NCBI GenBank assembly: GCA_003427395.1
Contig: BFEA01000052.1
Location: 3,829,973 to 3,855,908, forward strand
Direction: 5' to 3'
Source of the DNA: Chara braunii
Taxonomy: Eukaryota > Streptophyta > Charophyceae > Charales > Characeae
DNA length: 25,936 nt
The first letter of the stretch is position 1. Each line of letters starts with the position of its first letter. The notes beneath the pieces were generated by a model. The model saw only the letters and a program-made list of their open reading frames with translations. It was not told the DNA's origin and did no database searches. Shown here one piece after another: positions 7,621-16,441 of this stretch. The position numbers and the translations under genes are program-made.

Positions 7621-7898
7621 CGTTCAAAGATGTGGTTGACGTGGCTTCCTTTCTTTATTGTCGATCCACATGCTGATGTACCCCACGTTGACTTCGCCTT
7701 CTACGTTGCCATGCTGGGAATGAAACCAGAAAAGAGCACGCCAGCCTGGCAGGCTCTGACAAGAAGCCTGAAGAAGGGTAAGGGTCATCATCTAAATGTT
7801 CTATTTCACCGAAATGCACAAGATTCAGACAATGAGGGTTATAATCTGAATGCTTTCTTTCTGCTGCTGCAGACTGTGACCATCCTCTATGCTTCTAG
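7621..7898 (+). CDS. Candidate spliced gene 3' end: exon, ~95-bp intron, terminal exon
   Basis: Frame 7660-7777 encodes VDPHADVPHVDFAFYVAMLG, then MKPEKSTPAWQALTRSLKK. It is followed by a GTAAGG donor at 7778 and, 95 bp later, a strong acceptor (CTTTCTTTCTGCTGCTGCAG, ending at 7872). Splicing leaves phase 1 and adds a short C-terminus (DCDHPLCF) ending in TAG at 7896-7898. The exon's 5' limit is uncertain: an in-frame stop at 7612-7614 means it begins at a downstream acceptor (for example after CGACAG at 7620) or at the ATG at 7630. I recognise no domain. Codon use and splice signals look more like a real gene than other frames here, but transcript support is absent. Confidence 0.35.
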
Positions 7899-8599
7899 TT
7901 TGGAGAAGAAATGGTAACAGAGGTGTGAACGGCAAAGTATAGTATAATGTATATAAAACTATTATACATGCATTTGCCTGCCTGGCTGAAAAATGCCCAG
8001 CAGGAACCGCAAAAAGATTATGAAATTCCCTTCTGTCTTTTGATGTCTAGTCATTTTTTCTCCTTCAGCGACTTTTGCCTTTTGTTCTTTCTTTCTTCCC
8101 TCTTCACTCAGCATTTTTGCATCCCACAAACTTCCGGCTCCCTGGGGCAAATACCCACTTACACGCATTGCATCTGTCCCATGATTCTTCTAATCTATGT
8201 CCCATAATGAAGAATCTGGATGCTCTGGTCAGCTTCTCCCTCATTAATATATGTTTACATTCTATATGTTTGAAACTTTGCATCCATTCAAGCCATTCTG
8301 CCAACTACTGTTTTTCTTTTTCCCCTTTTTTCCGCTCTTTTTTCATACATGTCGCTCTGAAGACCAGTTTTAACTGCAACCACATGGAACAGTACAGTTG
8401 TCCTATGGGAGGTGGGGATAGCCGACTACAAAGAGAGGAACAATTGAATTGAAAAGAAAGTTGAAGAAACCAAGCATGAAAACCAGTGATAAGGAAGGGA
8501 GCAACAACAACTAACAACGAGATATACAAGAACCGCTGCACTACTGTAGCGGGGGTGTGTGCAGTTAGTCCAGGGGCTGTCATAGGTTAGACCTTGGCT
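7899..8599. other. No supported gene
   Basis: Pyrimidine-rich plus strand near 8040-8110 and 8310-8350. A short frame near 7970-8035 (PAWLKNAQQEPQKDYEIP) looks mildly coding but has no usable splice frame. The rest is overlapping noise frames. It could include the 3' UTR of the candidate gene ending at 7898. Confidence 0.4.
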
Positions 8600-8885
8600 T
8601 GGGCCATTGGACGCTGCCTGTGGTAGCTCAGGAAGCAAGTTCAGATACATAGAAGGGACCAGAATCTTGGTGGGCATCTATTCGTGAAAGAACGCAGAAC
8701 GACTACCATGTATTGTTGACTTACTAGACCGGTTGGAGGCCCGGATGCGAGTAGTTTCCAAAGATAGACCTGAAGTCAGGCTATCATTAGAGGTACCTGA
8801 GGAAGATCAACCGAAAACTGCATTCCGAACGAGGTACAAAGTACTAAAAACACTCTAATATTACCGTTATGTCCTTTGGACTAAC
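8600..8885 (+). pseudogene. Ty3/gypsy reverse transcriptase remnant
   Basis: The best-preserved part (8703-8858) reads LPCIVDLLDRLEARMRVVSK and continues to LEVPEEDQPKTAFRTRY. This matches the gypsy RT order PRIDDLLDRL, then FSKIDL, then the KTAFRTRYG word. A frameshift later gives ITVMSFGLT (8859-8885), the equivalent of the VMPFGLTNAP motif. Upstream, an LRKQ word (8627 on) and LFVKE (about 8679-8693) match the start of the domain with an internal loss. The Asp of the FSKID motif is retained; the YxDD motif is not present. The stretch stops exactly at the T run of an X insertion. Confidence 0.7.
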
Positions 8886-9020
8886 TTTTTTTTTTTTTTT
8901 TTTTTCTTTCTATTGCAGGTGGTATGAGCAGCCCCAATAGTAGGCCTTCGCAGATGGCTCCTATCTATTGGTGGGGAGCACACCTGCTGGAAACCGGGTC
9001 AAGGTCCCATATACAGAGTT
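8886..9020 (-). mobile_element. Family X retroposon 3' end, copy 5, inserted into the gypsy remnant
   Basis: On the minus strand: TGACCCGGTTTCCAGCAGGT, then CTCCCCACCAATAGATAGG, then about 50 bases and a tail that appears as the T run at 8886-8906. The tail abuts the gypsy FGLT codons, so this copy inserted into, or truncated, the older gypsy element. I could not find a clear target-site duplication. Confidence 0.65.
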
Positions 9021-9188
9021 CCTGATTATACATTCCTGTGCCTCATCCCCAGTCCTCAACGTGTGGTCGTCTGCAGCATTCATTGCCCTTTAGTCAGTGG
9101 ATTGACTGCATGTGTCACTGTTGGTATGGTTCCCTGGCGCTCCTGCGGCTTTCTAATCCTGTAGGAATGATATGTTCGGAGACTGGCT

Positions 9189-9254
9189 TGAGAAGTCCAT
9201 TACGGTATGCCTAGATTGCTGTGAGAAATTCATTACGGTATGCCTACATTGCAT
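9189..9254 (+). repeat. 33-bp tandem duplication
   Basis: Two units, 9189-9221 and 9222-9254, share TGAGAA and then CATTACGGTATGCCTA, with only a few differences. They lie just before family Y locus B. Function unknown. Confidence 0.8.
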
Positions 9255-9261
9255 TGTTCTG

Positions 9262-9530
9262 TGATAGCTAGACAGCCGATGCCAGAACGATGCTGGGCGG
9301 TGCTGGGGTGTTGCCCTATAACCTGCATAGGTGGGAGCGTGAGGCCTGGTTGAGAGATCTGGGAAACTGCTTGGGGGGGGGAGGGGGGGGGGGGGGAGGG
9401 GGAGGGGTGTGTTTCAGTGGCCATCTAGGGGTCGTAGCCGGGACGGCGCTCACCAGAGATGGGGCGAAGTTGTGCTGTCCTGTAACCTGGGCAAGTTGGG
9501 GGTGTGAAAGCTGGCAGAGACCTGGCACTA
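9262..9530 (+). repeat. Family Y repeat, locus B (two monomers)
   Basis: Monomer 1 starts GCCGATGCCAGAACGATGCT and includes CCTATAACCTGCATAGG, GTGAGGCCTGG and GAGAGATCTGGG. After a G-rich insertion, monomer 2 includes GGACGGCGCTC, TGTCCTGTAACCTGGG and GGGGGTGTGAAAGC. The two-monomer arrangement matches locus A at 4730-4960 although the DNA between monomers differs. Confidence 0.65.
9373..9407 (+). repeat. G-rich tract, possible G-quadruplex
   Basis: Thirty-five bases that are all G except three or four A, between the two family Y monomers of locus B. It is able in principle to form G-quadruplex DNA. Poly-Gly and poly-Pro translations through it are artefacts. Confidence 0.85.
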
Positions 9531-9607
9531 AGAATGGGGCTGCGTTGGTGGGGTCATCGTTTTGGTCTGTCGAGTAACATTTTGGTATTTTTGTCTTTTT
9601 AAGGGGG

Positions 9608-9800
9608 GAAATCTTCTGACCAACTTTTTTTCGCGCAAGCGCCACCGGTTAGCGCTAATTTTCTGCGCTATCACGTCGCCTAACGCTGGAGAGCGTCCGC
9701 ATGTCCGCGCGACCAGAGCGCACCTACTATAGAGCCTTCATCCGAATTCGTGGTTTGCCTCCGCGCGCGTGAACACGCGCGCACCTTACCTTTCAAACTC
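9608..9800. other. GC-rich block with repeated GCGC words and a palindrome
   Basis: A CpG-rich stretch with many AGCGC, GCGCT and AACGCT words. It includes GCGCGCGTG at 9763-9771, its exact reverse complement CACGCGCGC at 9774-9782, and an AA loop. A T run precedes it. It could be a promoter-like island or an element end; no gene is visible. Confidence 0.4.
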
Positions 9801-10410
9801 TGTAATTTGGCGGGAAAGAGAGGAAGGGCCAAGAGCAAGGGTCAGCCTCACCACGCCACGCCTCCCGGCGTGGCCATCCCTAGTTCGAGAAAGAGACAGG
9901 GAAAGAGAAAGGGAGGAGGAGGAGAGGAGGGAGAAGGCTCACCAATAGGAGAGCTCAGGCGAGAACGACACGATGACTCATGCCAGGACTCATGCCACAA
10001 GAAGGAAAACAACAAGAGCAACGAGGGAGGGAGATCATCACCTTCCCAAGGACCAATAGACATCACAGGCAGGAGAGACTTACCACTCGTTGGAAGGCCA
10101 GCAAGATTCTCCTCGTAAGCACAGGTAGTTCACAACATTCATCACTCGCCAGCAAACAGAGCCCAAACGACAGATCCAGTGTAAGGTGCAACACATGGGA
10201 ACGGAACAGCAACACCGACCAAGGAGAGACAACGACAAACGAAGTTTCAAGCCATCATCAAGCACACTCGACCAAACTCGGTACAGTAAAAGCAGAACAA
10301 CCTCATCAGCTCCGCACATCATCAACAACGGACATAACTGTTTAGTATTTACCATGTGGGCGCAGGGAACACAGCCCTAAGGTAGCCAAAGCAATGAGAC
10401 TGAGAGTGCG

Positions 10411-10414
<4 letters not shown>
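9801..10414. other. Purine-rich DNA, no supported gene
   Basis: A/G-rich plus strand with GAGAAAGAGACAGGGAAAG-type sequence, then A/C-rich DNA. Frames of 90-120 codons exist on both strands, but they are Lys/Arg/Gly-rich products of composition without domains. Confidence 0.5.

Positions 10415-10500
<86 letters not shown>
10415..10500 (+). repeat. (AG)n microsatellite ending in an assembly gap
   Basis: An uninterrupted AG run of 86 bases that continues into the N gap, so its real length is unknown and probably caused the gap. Confidence 0.97.
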
Positions 10501-11490
10501 NNNNNNNNNNNNNNNNNNNNNNNNNNNNNNNNNNNNNNNNNNNNNNNNNNNNNNNNNNNNNNNNNNNNNNNNNNNNNNNNNNNNNNNNNNNNNNNNNNNN
10601 NNNNNNNNNNNNNNNNNNNNNNNNNNNNNNNNNNNNNNNNNNNNNNNNNNNNNNNNNNNNNNNNNNNNNNNNNNNNNNNNNNNNNNNNNNNNNNNNNNNN
10701 NNNNNNNNNNNNNNNNNNNNNNNNNNNNNNNNNNNNNNNNNNNNNNNNNNNNNNNNNNNNNNNNNNNNNNNNNNNNNNNNNNNNNNNNNNNNNNNNNNNN
10801 NNNNNNNNNNNNNNNNNNNNNNNNNNNNNNNNNNNNNNNNNNNNNNNNNNNNNNNNNNNNNNNNNNNNNNNNNNNNNNNNNNNNNNNNNNNNNNNNNNNN
10901 NNNNNNNNNNNNNNNNNNNNNNNNNNNNNNNNNNNNNNNNNNNNNNNNNNNNNNNNNNNNNNNNNNNNNNNNNNNNNNNNNNNNNNNNNNNNNNNNNNNN
11001 NNNNNNNNNNNNNNNNNNNNNNNNNNNNNNNNNNNNNNNNNNNNNNNNNNNNNNNNNNNNNNNNNNNNNNNNNNNNNNNNNNNNNNNNNNNNNNNNNNNN
11101 NNNNNNNNNNNNNNNNNNNNNNNNNNNNNNNNNNNNNNNNNNNNNNNNNNNNNNNNNNNNNNNNNNNNNNNNNNNNNNNNNNNNNNNNNNNNNNNNNNNN
11201 NNNNNNNNNNNNNNNNNNNNNNNNNNNNNNNNNNNNNNNNNNNNNNNNNNNNNNNNNNNNNNNNNNNNNNNNNNNNNNNNNNNNNNNNNNNNNNNNNNNN
11301 NNNNNNNNNNNNNNNNNNNNNNNNNNNNNNNNNNNNNNNNNNNNNNNNNNNNNNNNNNNNNNNNNNNNNNNNNNNNNNNNNNNNNNNNNNNNNNNNNNNN
11401 NNNNNNNNNNNNNNNNNNNNNNNNNNNNNNNNNNNNNNNNNNNNNNNNNNNNNNNNNNNNNNNNNNNNNNNNNNNNNNNNNNNNNNNNNN
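10501..11490. other. Assembly gap (990 N)
   Basis: All bases are N. Open frames drawn through the gap on either strand have no meaning. Confidence 1.
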
Positions 11491-11649
11491 AAACATAGAG
11501 CAACTCCTAGCCCTCCCTATACCGGGACATTACTACTCAAAGACAGTACTGACCAGACCAACATCATCCATAGCTGACGTCTTCTCACCACCAAGACAAT
11601 CCCCGACCCCATAGGGTGTCAAGGTGGTCCCCCACAATTTGCCACTGGC

Positions 11650-11751
11650 TTACCTTCCTCCCTCGGCAAACCCCAGATCTCTCTACAAGGCCTCACAATC
11701 CTGCCGTTGCAGGTTACAGGGTACTCCGGCCAGCGTCGTTCTGGCATCGGC
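11650..11751 (-). repeat. Family Y repeat, locus C (inverted single monomer)
   Basis: On the minus strand it reads GCCGATGCCAGAACGACGCT, then CCCTGTAACCTGCAACGG, GTGAGGCCTTG, AGAGATCTGGGG and GAGGGAGGAAGG. The left end matches locus B (GCCGATGCCAGAACG) and the right end matches locus A (GAGGGNGGAAGG). The three copies together therefore define a unit of about 105 bp. Confidence 0.7.
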
Positions 11752-11858
11752 GAACTGAGGGCACAAAACAGAGCAACACTGTCGATGTCAGTCTAGGTAC
11801 AACCATCTCTGAAATCGAATATCCTAATAAAGAAGAAGACCGGATGCTGCTCTAGCTT

Positions 11859-12173
11859 TCAGAACCTCGAAAGGCTTAATATACCGTAGTTTGTCCAAGA
11901 AGCTTCCAAAAGTCGTCGTGCAGAGAAACTTCCCCCTGCCCGCAACCCCTGTTCCATGCTGCCACCGTCGAGGAAAACCACCTCGGCCCCAACCTGGAAC
12001 AGACCCCCTCCTTCCCCCCCATCCGCAAAGGCATCCAATTCCCTCATAGAGGATACCTTCGCCCTCCCCTTGTCCCTATCTGCCCCCGCCTGGTTGAAGG
12101 CAACCAACTCTCCCACCCCGGCCCCAGACAAGGACAAACCACAAATCTGCCCCACCCCCGACAGGGCAGCCAC
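11859..12173 (-). CDS. Low-confidence hypothetical ORF (104 codons)
   Basis: A minus-strand frame from an alternative start, with peptide segments such as SSMRELDAFADGGEGGGLFQ and VGAEVVFLDGG, ending LLEASWTNYGILSLSRF. It is less repetitive than other frames nearby, and could be a remnant of a retroelement polyprotein or simply the complement of a C-rich plus strand (which gives a Pro/Ser-rich frame over the same bases). No domain is recognised and no splice context is evident. Confidence 0.15.
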   Translation of the reverse strand: MAALSGVGQICGLSLSGAGVGELVAFNQAGADRDKGRAKVSSMRELDAFADGGEGGGLFQVGAEVVFLDGGSMEQGLRAGGSFSARRLLEASWTNYGILSLSRF

Positions 12174-12548
12174 CTCCCACCTTACAGCGCCCCTACAAAG
12201 TAAGACTCCCCAATACCAACCCCCACCCTTCCCCCAGAAATCCGAACCGTGACCACATAAACCCTATCCTGACTGAAGCACACCCATCAGATGAAGCGGC
12301 CAATTAACCTGGAGAAAAATCTCATGAGGACAGTGTATAGTTGAGTAAGATTTTGTGATGAAGATCCCGGGATGGAAACACTCAAGAGAGTGAACATGAG
12401 AAAAGGAAAATCATGATGAAAGTGTCGGAAAAGAAATACTAATCGCTGACGAGAACAGTACCCTAAGACAAAGGGTTATCAGGAGAGTATTGACGAGCGA
12501 ACTCGCCTGCAGATGATATCGGTAATGACCCCCTAGTGAGAGATTGGA
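12174..12548. other. No gene seen
   Basis: C/A-rich DNA at the left becoming A/G-rich. No frame, repeat or structure stands out. Confidence 0.5.
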
Positions 12549-12640
12549 TTAATGATGATTTTTATAAGGATGATAATAATGATGATGATAATGATATCGA
12601 TGATATTGCCACAGATGGTATTGATGACTTGTGATTGGAT
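12549..12640 (+). repeat. Imperfect GAT/AAT trinucleotide repeat
   Basis: Interrupted GATGAT and GATAAT units, an eroded relative of the CAT/GAT microsatellite type seen at 4575. Confidence 0.75.
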
Positions 12641-13170
12641 GGGCGAGAACACACCCTCATCTATAGATTCTCAAAATTTCAGATTTTTGTGCAGGTTCCT
12701 TCGAGCACAGAAAATCACCAAAGTTGCCTCTTGCAAAACGCCTGTTTCGTTTCGCCTGACCTCCCTGTTTTGAGAAGACGGGCCTCAACGCCTGGGCCTG
12801 AGGGCCCTTTTGCAGTTCACATGCTCTCACTTCTTTTTGGGGTCCGCTTCCACCCGAGGACCGGTCCTTCCTTTTTCCAAAAGTCCCGGTTCTACCAGAG
12901 CTAGTTGTAGGTAATCCGCAATTTTGCTAAGGACCGTTCCCCATTTTTTTTTGCCCCTAAGACCCCACTTTGCGTCCTGGTCGCCCGCCGCCAAAAATGT
13001 GACACCTTGACACAGACACCGAAGCGTACTATACCGCAGCCTTAGGGCTGCGAACTAGCACCAAGGACAACGCTAATCATCACACACACCGAGCACGAGT
13101 TCCACGAAATCACCGCGCGACTACTACATACATTAGACATGCCAAACTAAAACGTTAGATTACACGTTCC
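12641..13170. other. No gene seen; small hairpin at 13035-13052
   Basis: Mixed DNA with GGGCCTGAGGGCCC near 12793. A 7-bp hairpin lies at 13035-13052 (CGCAGCC, TTAG, GGCTGCG). TGTGACACC at 12999 resembles an LTR start but has no polypurine tract or matching end. Confidence 0.4.
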
Positions 13171-13800
13171 CTTCCCATCCTGTATTACCAGCCCCTGTCC
13201 ACATACTTCGAATCTCACGCGACCACCCACCTCCCCCCCTCTCCACCACCAATAACCACGCAACTTTTTCACCCAGCTACCAATCCCACCACCTACGCAC
13301 CCTCCACCCCCACCCATATCCCTCCTACTGCAAGATCTAAGATCCCACCCCCGACTCCACACCCCATCTCCCTACCACAATTCCCATCCCACCCCCAACG
13401 AACCTTTCACTCCACATACCCGGACCTCCCCCCTCGCCCCTTCCAAATCCTACGCACCCAAACTACCCCCCAACCCAACTCATCCCAACACCCGACCCCG
13501 ACTCTCACCCATCCCCCACAGTCCCTGCTTACGCCTTCCCGCCAGACCTTCCCACCCTTCCTACAACATTCACGCGCCCATCCTCCATCGTATCCAACCA
13601 CCAGCTACACAACGCCTACCCATCACCAAGGTCCCCCACATCACCCATTCCTTACTCCACCCAACCCAACCTCCACTCTCCTCACCCTCTCCACTCCCCT
13701 ACTTCGTGCCCCTAATCAACGACCCCCATACGTCACGCCCCCCTACTCACTACCTCGCCTCTACGGCATATATCCTTCGTTAAACCACTAGTACCTCCGA
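13171..13800. other. C-rich, G-poor strand-asymmetric tract
   Basis: The plus strand is built from CCCACC, CCTCCC and CCAAC words with very few G over about 550 bp. Gly/Trp/Arg-rich minus-strand frames are by-products. It may be an eroded CCCACC-type satellite. No gene is supported. Confidence 0.6.
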
Positions 13801-13894
13801 GCCTGTTTTTGCCGACCTTGAATTTCACTGCGCTCCGAGTTTGTTGAGCCTGGTTACCACTACGTTTTCTTTCTGATACTCTCACGGAAAGAAC

Positions 13895-14240
13895 AAAAAA
13901 AAAAAAAAAAAAAAAAGATGGGGAAGAAAAAAAAAAAAAAAGGGAAAAGCAAAAGAAAAAAAAAAGGGAAAGGAAAAAGGAACAAAAGAAAAGAAAAGGG
14001 AAAACGAACAAATGAAAACGACAAACGAAAACCGAAAGAGAAAAAAGAGAAAAGAGAAACGAGAAAGGGAGATGAAGCGGGAAAGGAAAAAGGGCAACAG
14101 ACAAAGGGGAGAGAAAAAAACGAAACAGAAAAGGGAAATTCTCACGCAAAAAAAAAAAAAAAATAATTAAAAAAAAAACGAAAAAGGACAATAAGAGAAC
14201 GGAGACAGGACAAAGGAGAAAGGAGAAAGGACAGAGGGAG
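13895..14240 (+). repeat. Poly-A and A/G low-complexity tract
   Basis: A22 at 13895-13916 followed by about 320 bases of A-rich sequence with G and scattered C. It gives an artefactual Lys-rich frame on plus and Phe-rich frames on minus. It could be the expanded tail of a retroposon, but no element body is visible next to it. Confidence 0.7.
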
Positions 14241-14450
14241 ACGTAAAAGGAGAAGGCAATCAACGGGAAAGGGGAACATGATATGAACGATAGGCCTGCC
14301 TGCAGACCTCCTGACTGGCGGTCCGGCTTGGGGGTCGGTGCTCCACGGCCGCCAGGACCAGAATTGCTGAAGCTGCTGCCGGGTCACATGCTTTTCCTCC
14401 TCAGTCGATCCTAACCGTCTTCTCTGACTTCCCTTATCCTGAATTCTGTG

Positions 14451-14453
<3 letters not shown>
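14241..14453. other. Mixed DNA, no gene seen
   Basis: A short GC-balanced segment between low-complexity tracts with a CTGCCTGCAG word. No coding frame or repeat match is apparent. Confidence 0.4.
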
Positions 14454-14508
<55 letters not shown>

Positions 14509-14534
14509 NAAAAAAAAAAAAAAAAAAAAAAAAA
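14454..14534 (+). repeat. (GT)n microsatellite joined through one N to poly-A
   Basis: GT repeat at 14454-14508, a single N at 14509, then A25 at 14510-14534. The single N at the change of repeat type suggests a forced assembly join. Confidence 0.95.
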
Positions 14535-15465
14535 GTTGCGGCCGTGAACTCAGAAAGAAAAAAAAAAAAGAAAAAACGAAACAAAGCTTTGGCCGTGATT
14601 GCAGTTGTATACATTCTTGGATTTGGTAGTGTGAGTGTGCCCTCAGTGAGGGCATCTCAGCCCCGTGGCCAGGTTGTCAGATTCAAAAAAGAGAATAGAA
14701 GGGGACAAAAACGGGCACACGGATCCGACCGTGAAAATGGCTGGATACATTCCCCTTAGTACCAATGTGATGAGTGTTACAATCCTCTGACAAAACACAG
14801 CTTGATCATATTACGGACAACTTGAGCAATTCACGGATTCCGCCCTGCCTCATGGGCAGGGGACTTATAAGAAACACACGAGCAAGAAAAAAAAAAAAAG
14901 CAGTAACATCCAGAATGTGACCGCCTTACCGGTGAGGTGCATTCTGTGGAGGAAGACTCTGAGCACGACCTCCAAGACTACCCTGCCCGACATCATTGCA
15001 GTAGAGATAGCATTTTCTGTTTTTCCTTTTTCTTTCACTCGCGGGCAATATAAAAATCTGATTTATAGGACAGTGCCGACCCTGTGTCCCACCCCCGATA
15101 ACTTCGGGAACTGGCAAAATATCGTAATTTCCCAACACTGGCGGAGGTACTACTGGTTTAACACAAACTAATACTAGAAATCCACCACCTCCATTATTAC
15201 GAGAATATAACGATTTATTATTAATAATTGAATTATAATTTACTTATTACTAAATTAATTATTACGAGCCACCAAAAGCACCAGCATATTCAGGACCATT
15301 TCATCAACTAGTTTGTCTTCGCCCAACCTCGCCATCGTCTTGGAATCCATCCCCTCTCTGCCAAAAGGCACAGGAGCGTAACTCAAGACTAACATCTCGA
15401 TGCAACGCACCTTTGCGCCCAACTCCAGACCGGTCCAACGCTATCGAAAACTTCCGGCGGCTTCC
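14535..15465. other. No gene seen; AT-rich patch at 15180-15265
   Basis: Mixed DNA with short noise frames. An AT-rich patch of TTATTAATAATTGAATTATA type is followed by DNA leading into the 83-bp duplication. Part of 15270-15465 may belong to the upstream region of the LINE, which cannot be shown from one copy. Confidence 0.4.
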
Positions 15466-15631
15466 GTCTATCGCGTGCTGAAGTCATGCTCCTCAGGAAA
15501 GGAGCTAAAAATACTGGTGTCTGTGTTGTTCTGCCAATTTTTATTATTGTCTATCGCGTGCTGAAGTGACGCTCATTAGGTAAGGTGTCAAAAGCTCAGG
15601 TGTCTGAGTTGACCAACCAATTTTTGCTCTC
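15466..15631 (+). repeat. 83-bp head-to-tail duplication
   Basis: Units 15466-15548 and 15549-15631 both start GTCTATCGCGTGCTGAAGT, share GGTGTCTG and end CCAATTTTT. The first contains a GCTCCT...AGGAGC hairpin followed by TAAAAA. This is the same order of hairpin, A-rich word and CTGGTG as in the monomers that follow at 15681-16380. I infer that they are older members of that array. Confidence 0.75.
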
Positions 15632-15680
15632 GTGCTCAATCAGGTTTCCCAGTTCCCTGTTTCATTACTAGATTCATCCT

Positions 15681-16380
15681 TACGCTCCCCAAAGAGGGGA
15701 GGCGAAACTCTGTTGGAAAGTATTGCTTCTTGGATTTATTTATTTTTTTTATTTTTTTTTTATAACACCCCTACCAATGTTAGCGGTGTTGATAAGAGCA
15801 GACACCACTAGCACCCGGGGAGAGGCTTCTTGGATTATAACTCACGCCCCCCAAGTGGGGAGGTGAAGTGCTAATGGAAATATTTGCCAATCTTATGCTT
15901 ATTCCAGTCTCTCAAATCCTTGATCTGCTCGTACGCTCCCCAAGTGGGGAGGCGAAACTCTGTTGAAATTTTCCGTAGCTGCAGATTTACTTGAATCTCG
16001 ATCTTAGCAACTCTCTCATTTTCTCTCCCGATTTCTTCAACGCTCCCCAAGTGGGGAGGCAAAGTTGTGTCGGAATTTTTGGCTGAAACTCAAATCTGGT
16101 ATCTGATCCCTTCTCTCAATCTTTGCTCAGCTCGTACGATCCCAGGTGGGGAGGCAAAACTCTGTCGGATTTTTCTCCTTCGCCACTGCACTCGGACAAA
16201 TCTCTCACTTTCCCACTTGAAAACTCTCGTTCTCCAGGTGGGGAGGCAAAGCGCTGGCGGATTTTTTAATACAACCTCGACAGGTGCCTCAACCACAGGC
16301 AGGGACAACTTCCTCAGAACTACCCACAGCCCCTGATCCATCCCTTCGCCCCTCAAGCGGGGAGCCGAAGTTCTGACAAA
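15681..16380 (+). repeat. Array of seven hairpin monomers upstream of LINE ORF1
   Basis: Seven copies of a motif start near 15681, 15843, 15932, 16040, 16134, 16229 and 16346. The typical form is CGCTCCCCAAGTGGGGAGGC, then GAAACTCTGTTGG and a T-rich word. CTCCCC and GGGGAG pair into a hairpin. Spacing is 89-117 bp, apart from one interval of 162 bp that holds a retroposon insertion. DNA between motifs is also related (CTCTCAA, then CTCGTACG), so the whole unit is repeated. The array ends about 60 bp before the first ATG of LINE ORF1. This resembles the monomer promoters in the 5' UTRs of some mammalian L1 elements, an analogy rather than proof. Confidence 0.75.
15737..15824 (-). mobile_element. 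Family X-related short retroposon with a 12-bp target-site duplication
   Basis: An 88-bp insertion within the monomer array. On the minus strand it starts CTCTCCCCGGGTGCTAGTGG, continues TGTCTGCTCTTATCAACACC and ends in an A-rich tail (T-rich at 15737-15762 on plus). GCTTCTTGGATT at 15725-15736 is repeated exactly at 15825-15836, the mark of target-primed reverse transcription. The body matches the longer 3' segment of X copy 4 (GTGCTAGTGGTGCCTGCTCT) and lacks the core found in other copies, so it is a severely 5'-truncated member. Confidence 0.8.
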
Positions 16381-16441
16381 CACCATCGCCACATTCGCCA
16401 CACCTAAACAAATCCCACGCAAAATCAACACACCGTCCACC

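Noticed and set aside
9290-9577. Glycine-rich ORF and proline-rich antisense ORF
   Set aside because: Produced by the G tract at 9373-9407 inside a non-coding repeat.
10342-11614. Three 384-406 codon open frames
   Set aside because: They run through the 990 N gap and the (AG)n repeat; no sequence supports them.
12999-13030. TGTGACACC as the 5' end of an LTR
   Set aside because: No polypurine tract before it, no matching CA end or second LTR in the window, and no primer-binding site.
13918-14166. Lys-rich ORF (and Phe-rich antisense frames)
   Set aside because: Direct translation of an A/G low-complexity tract.
15681-16380. Regularly spaced palindromic repeats, as in a CRISPR array
   Set aside because: Repeats are diverged, the intervening DNA is itself repeated and 50-75 bp long, no cas genes occur, and the context is a eukaryotic LINE.
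15470-16440. Hairpins followed by T runs as rho-independent terminators
   Set aside because: Eukaryotic context, T runs are separated from the stems by about 15-20 bases, and the units are copies of one repeat.
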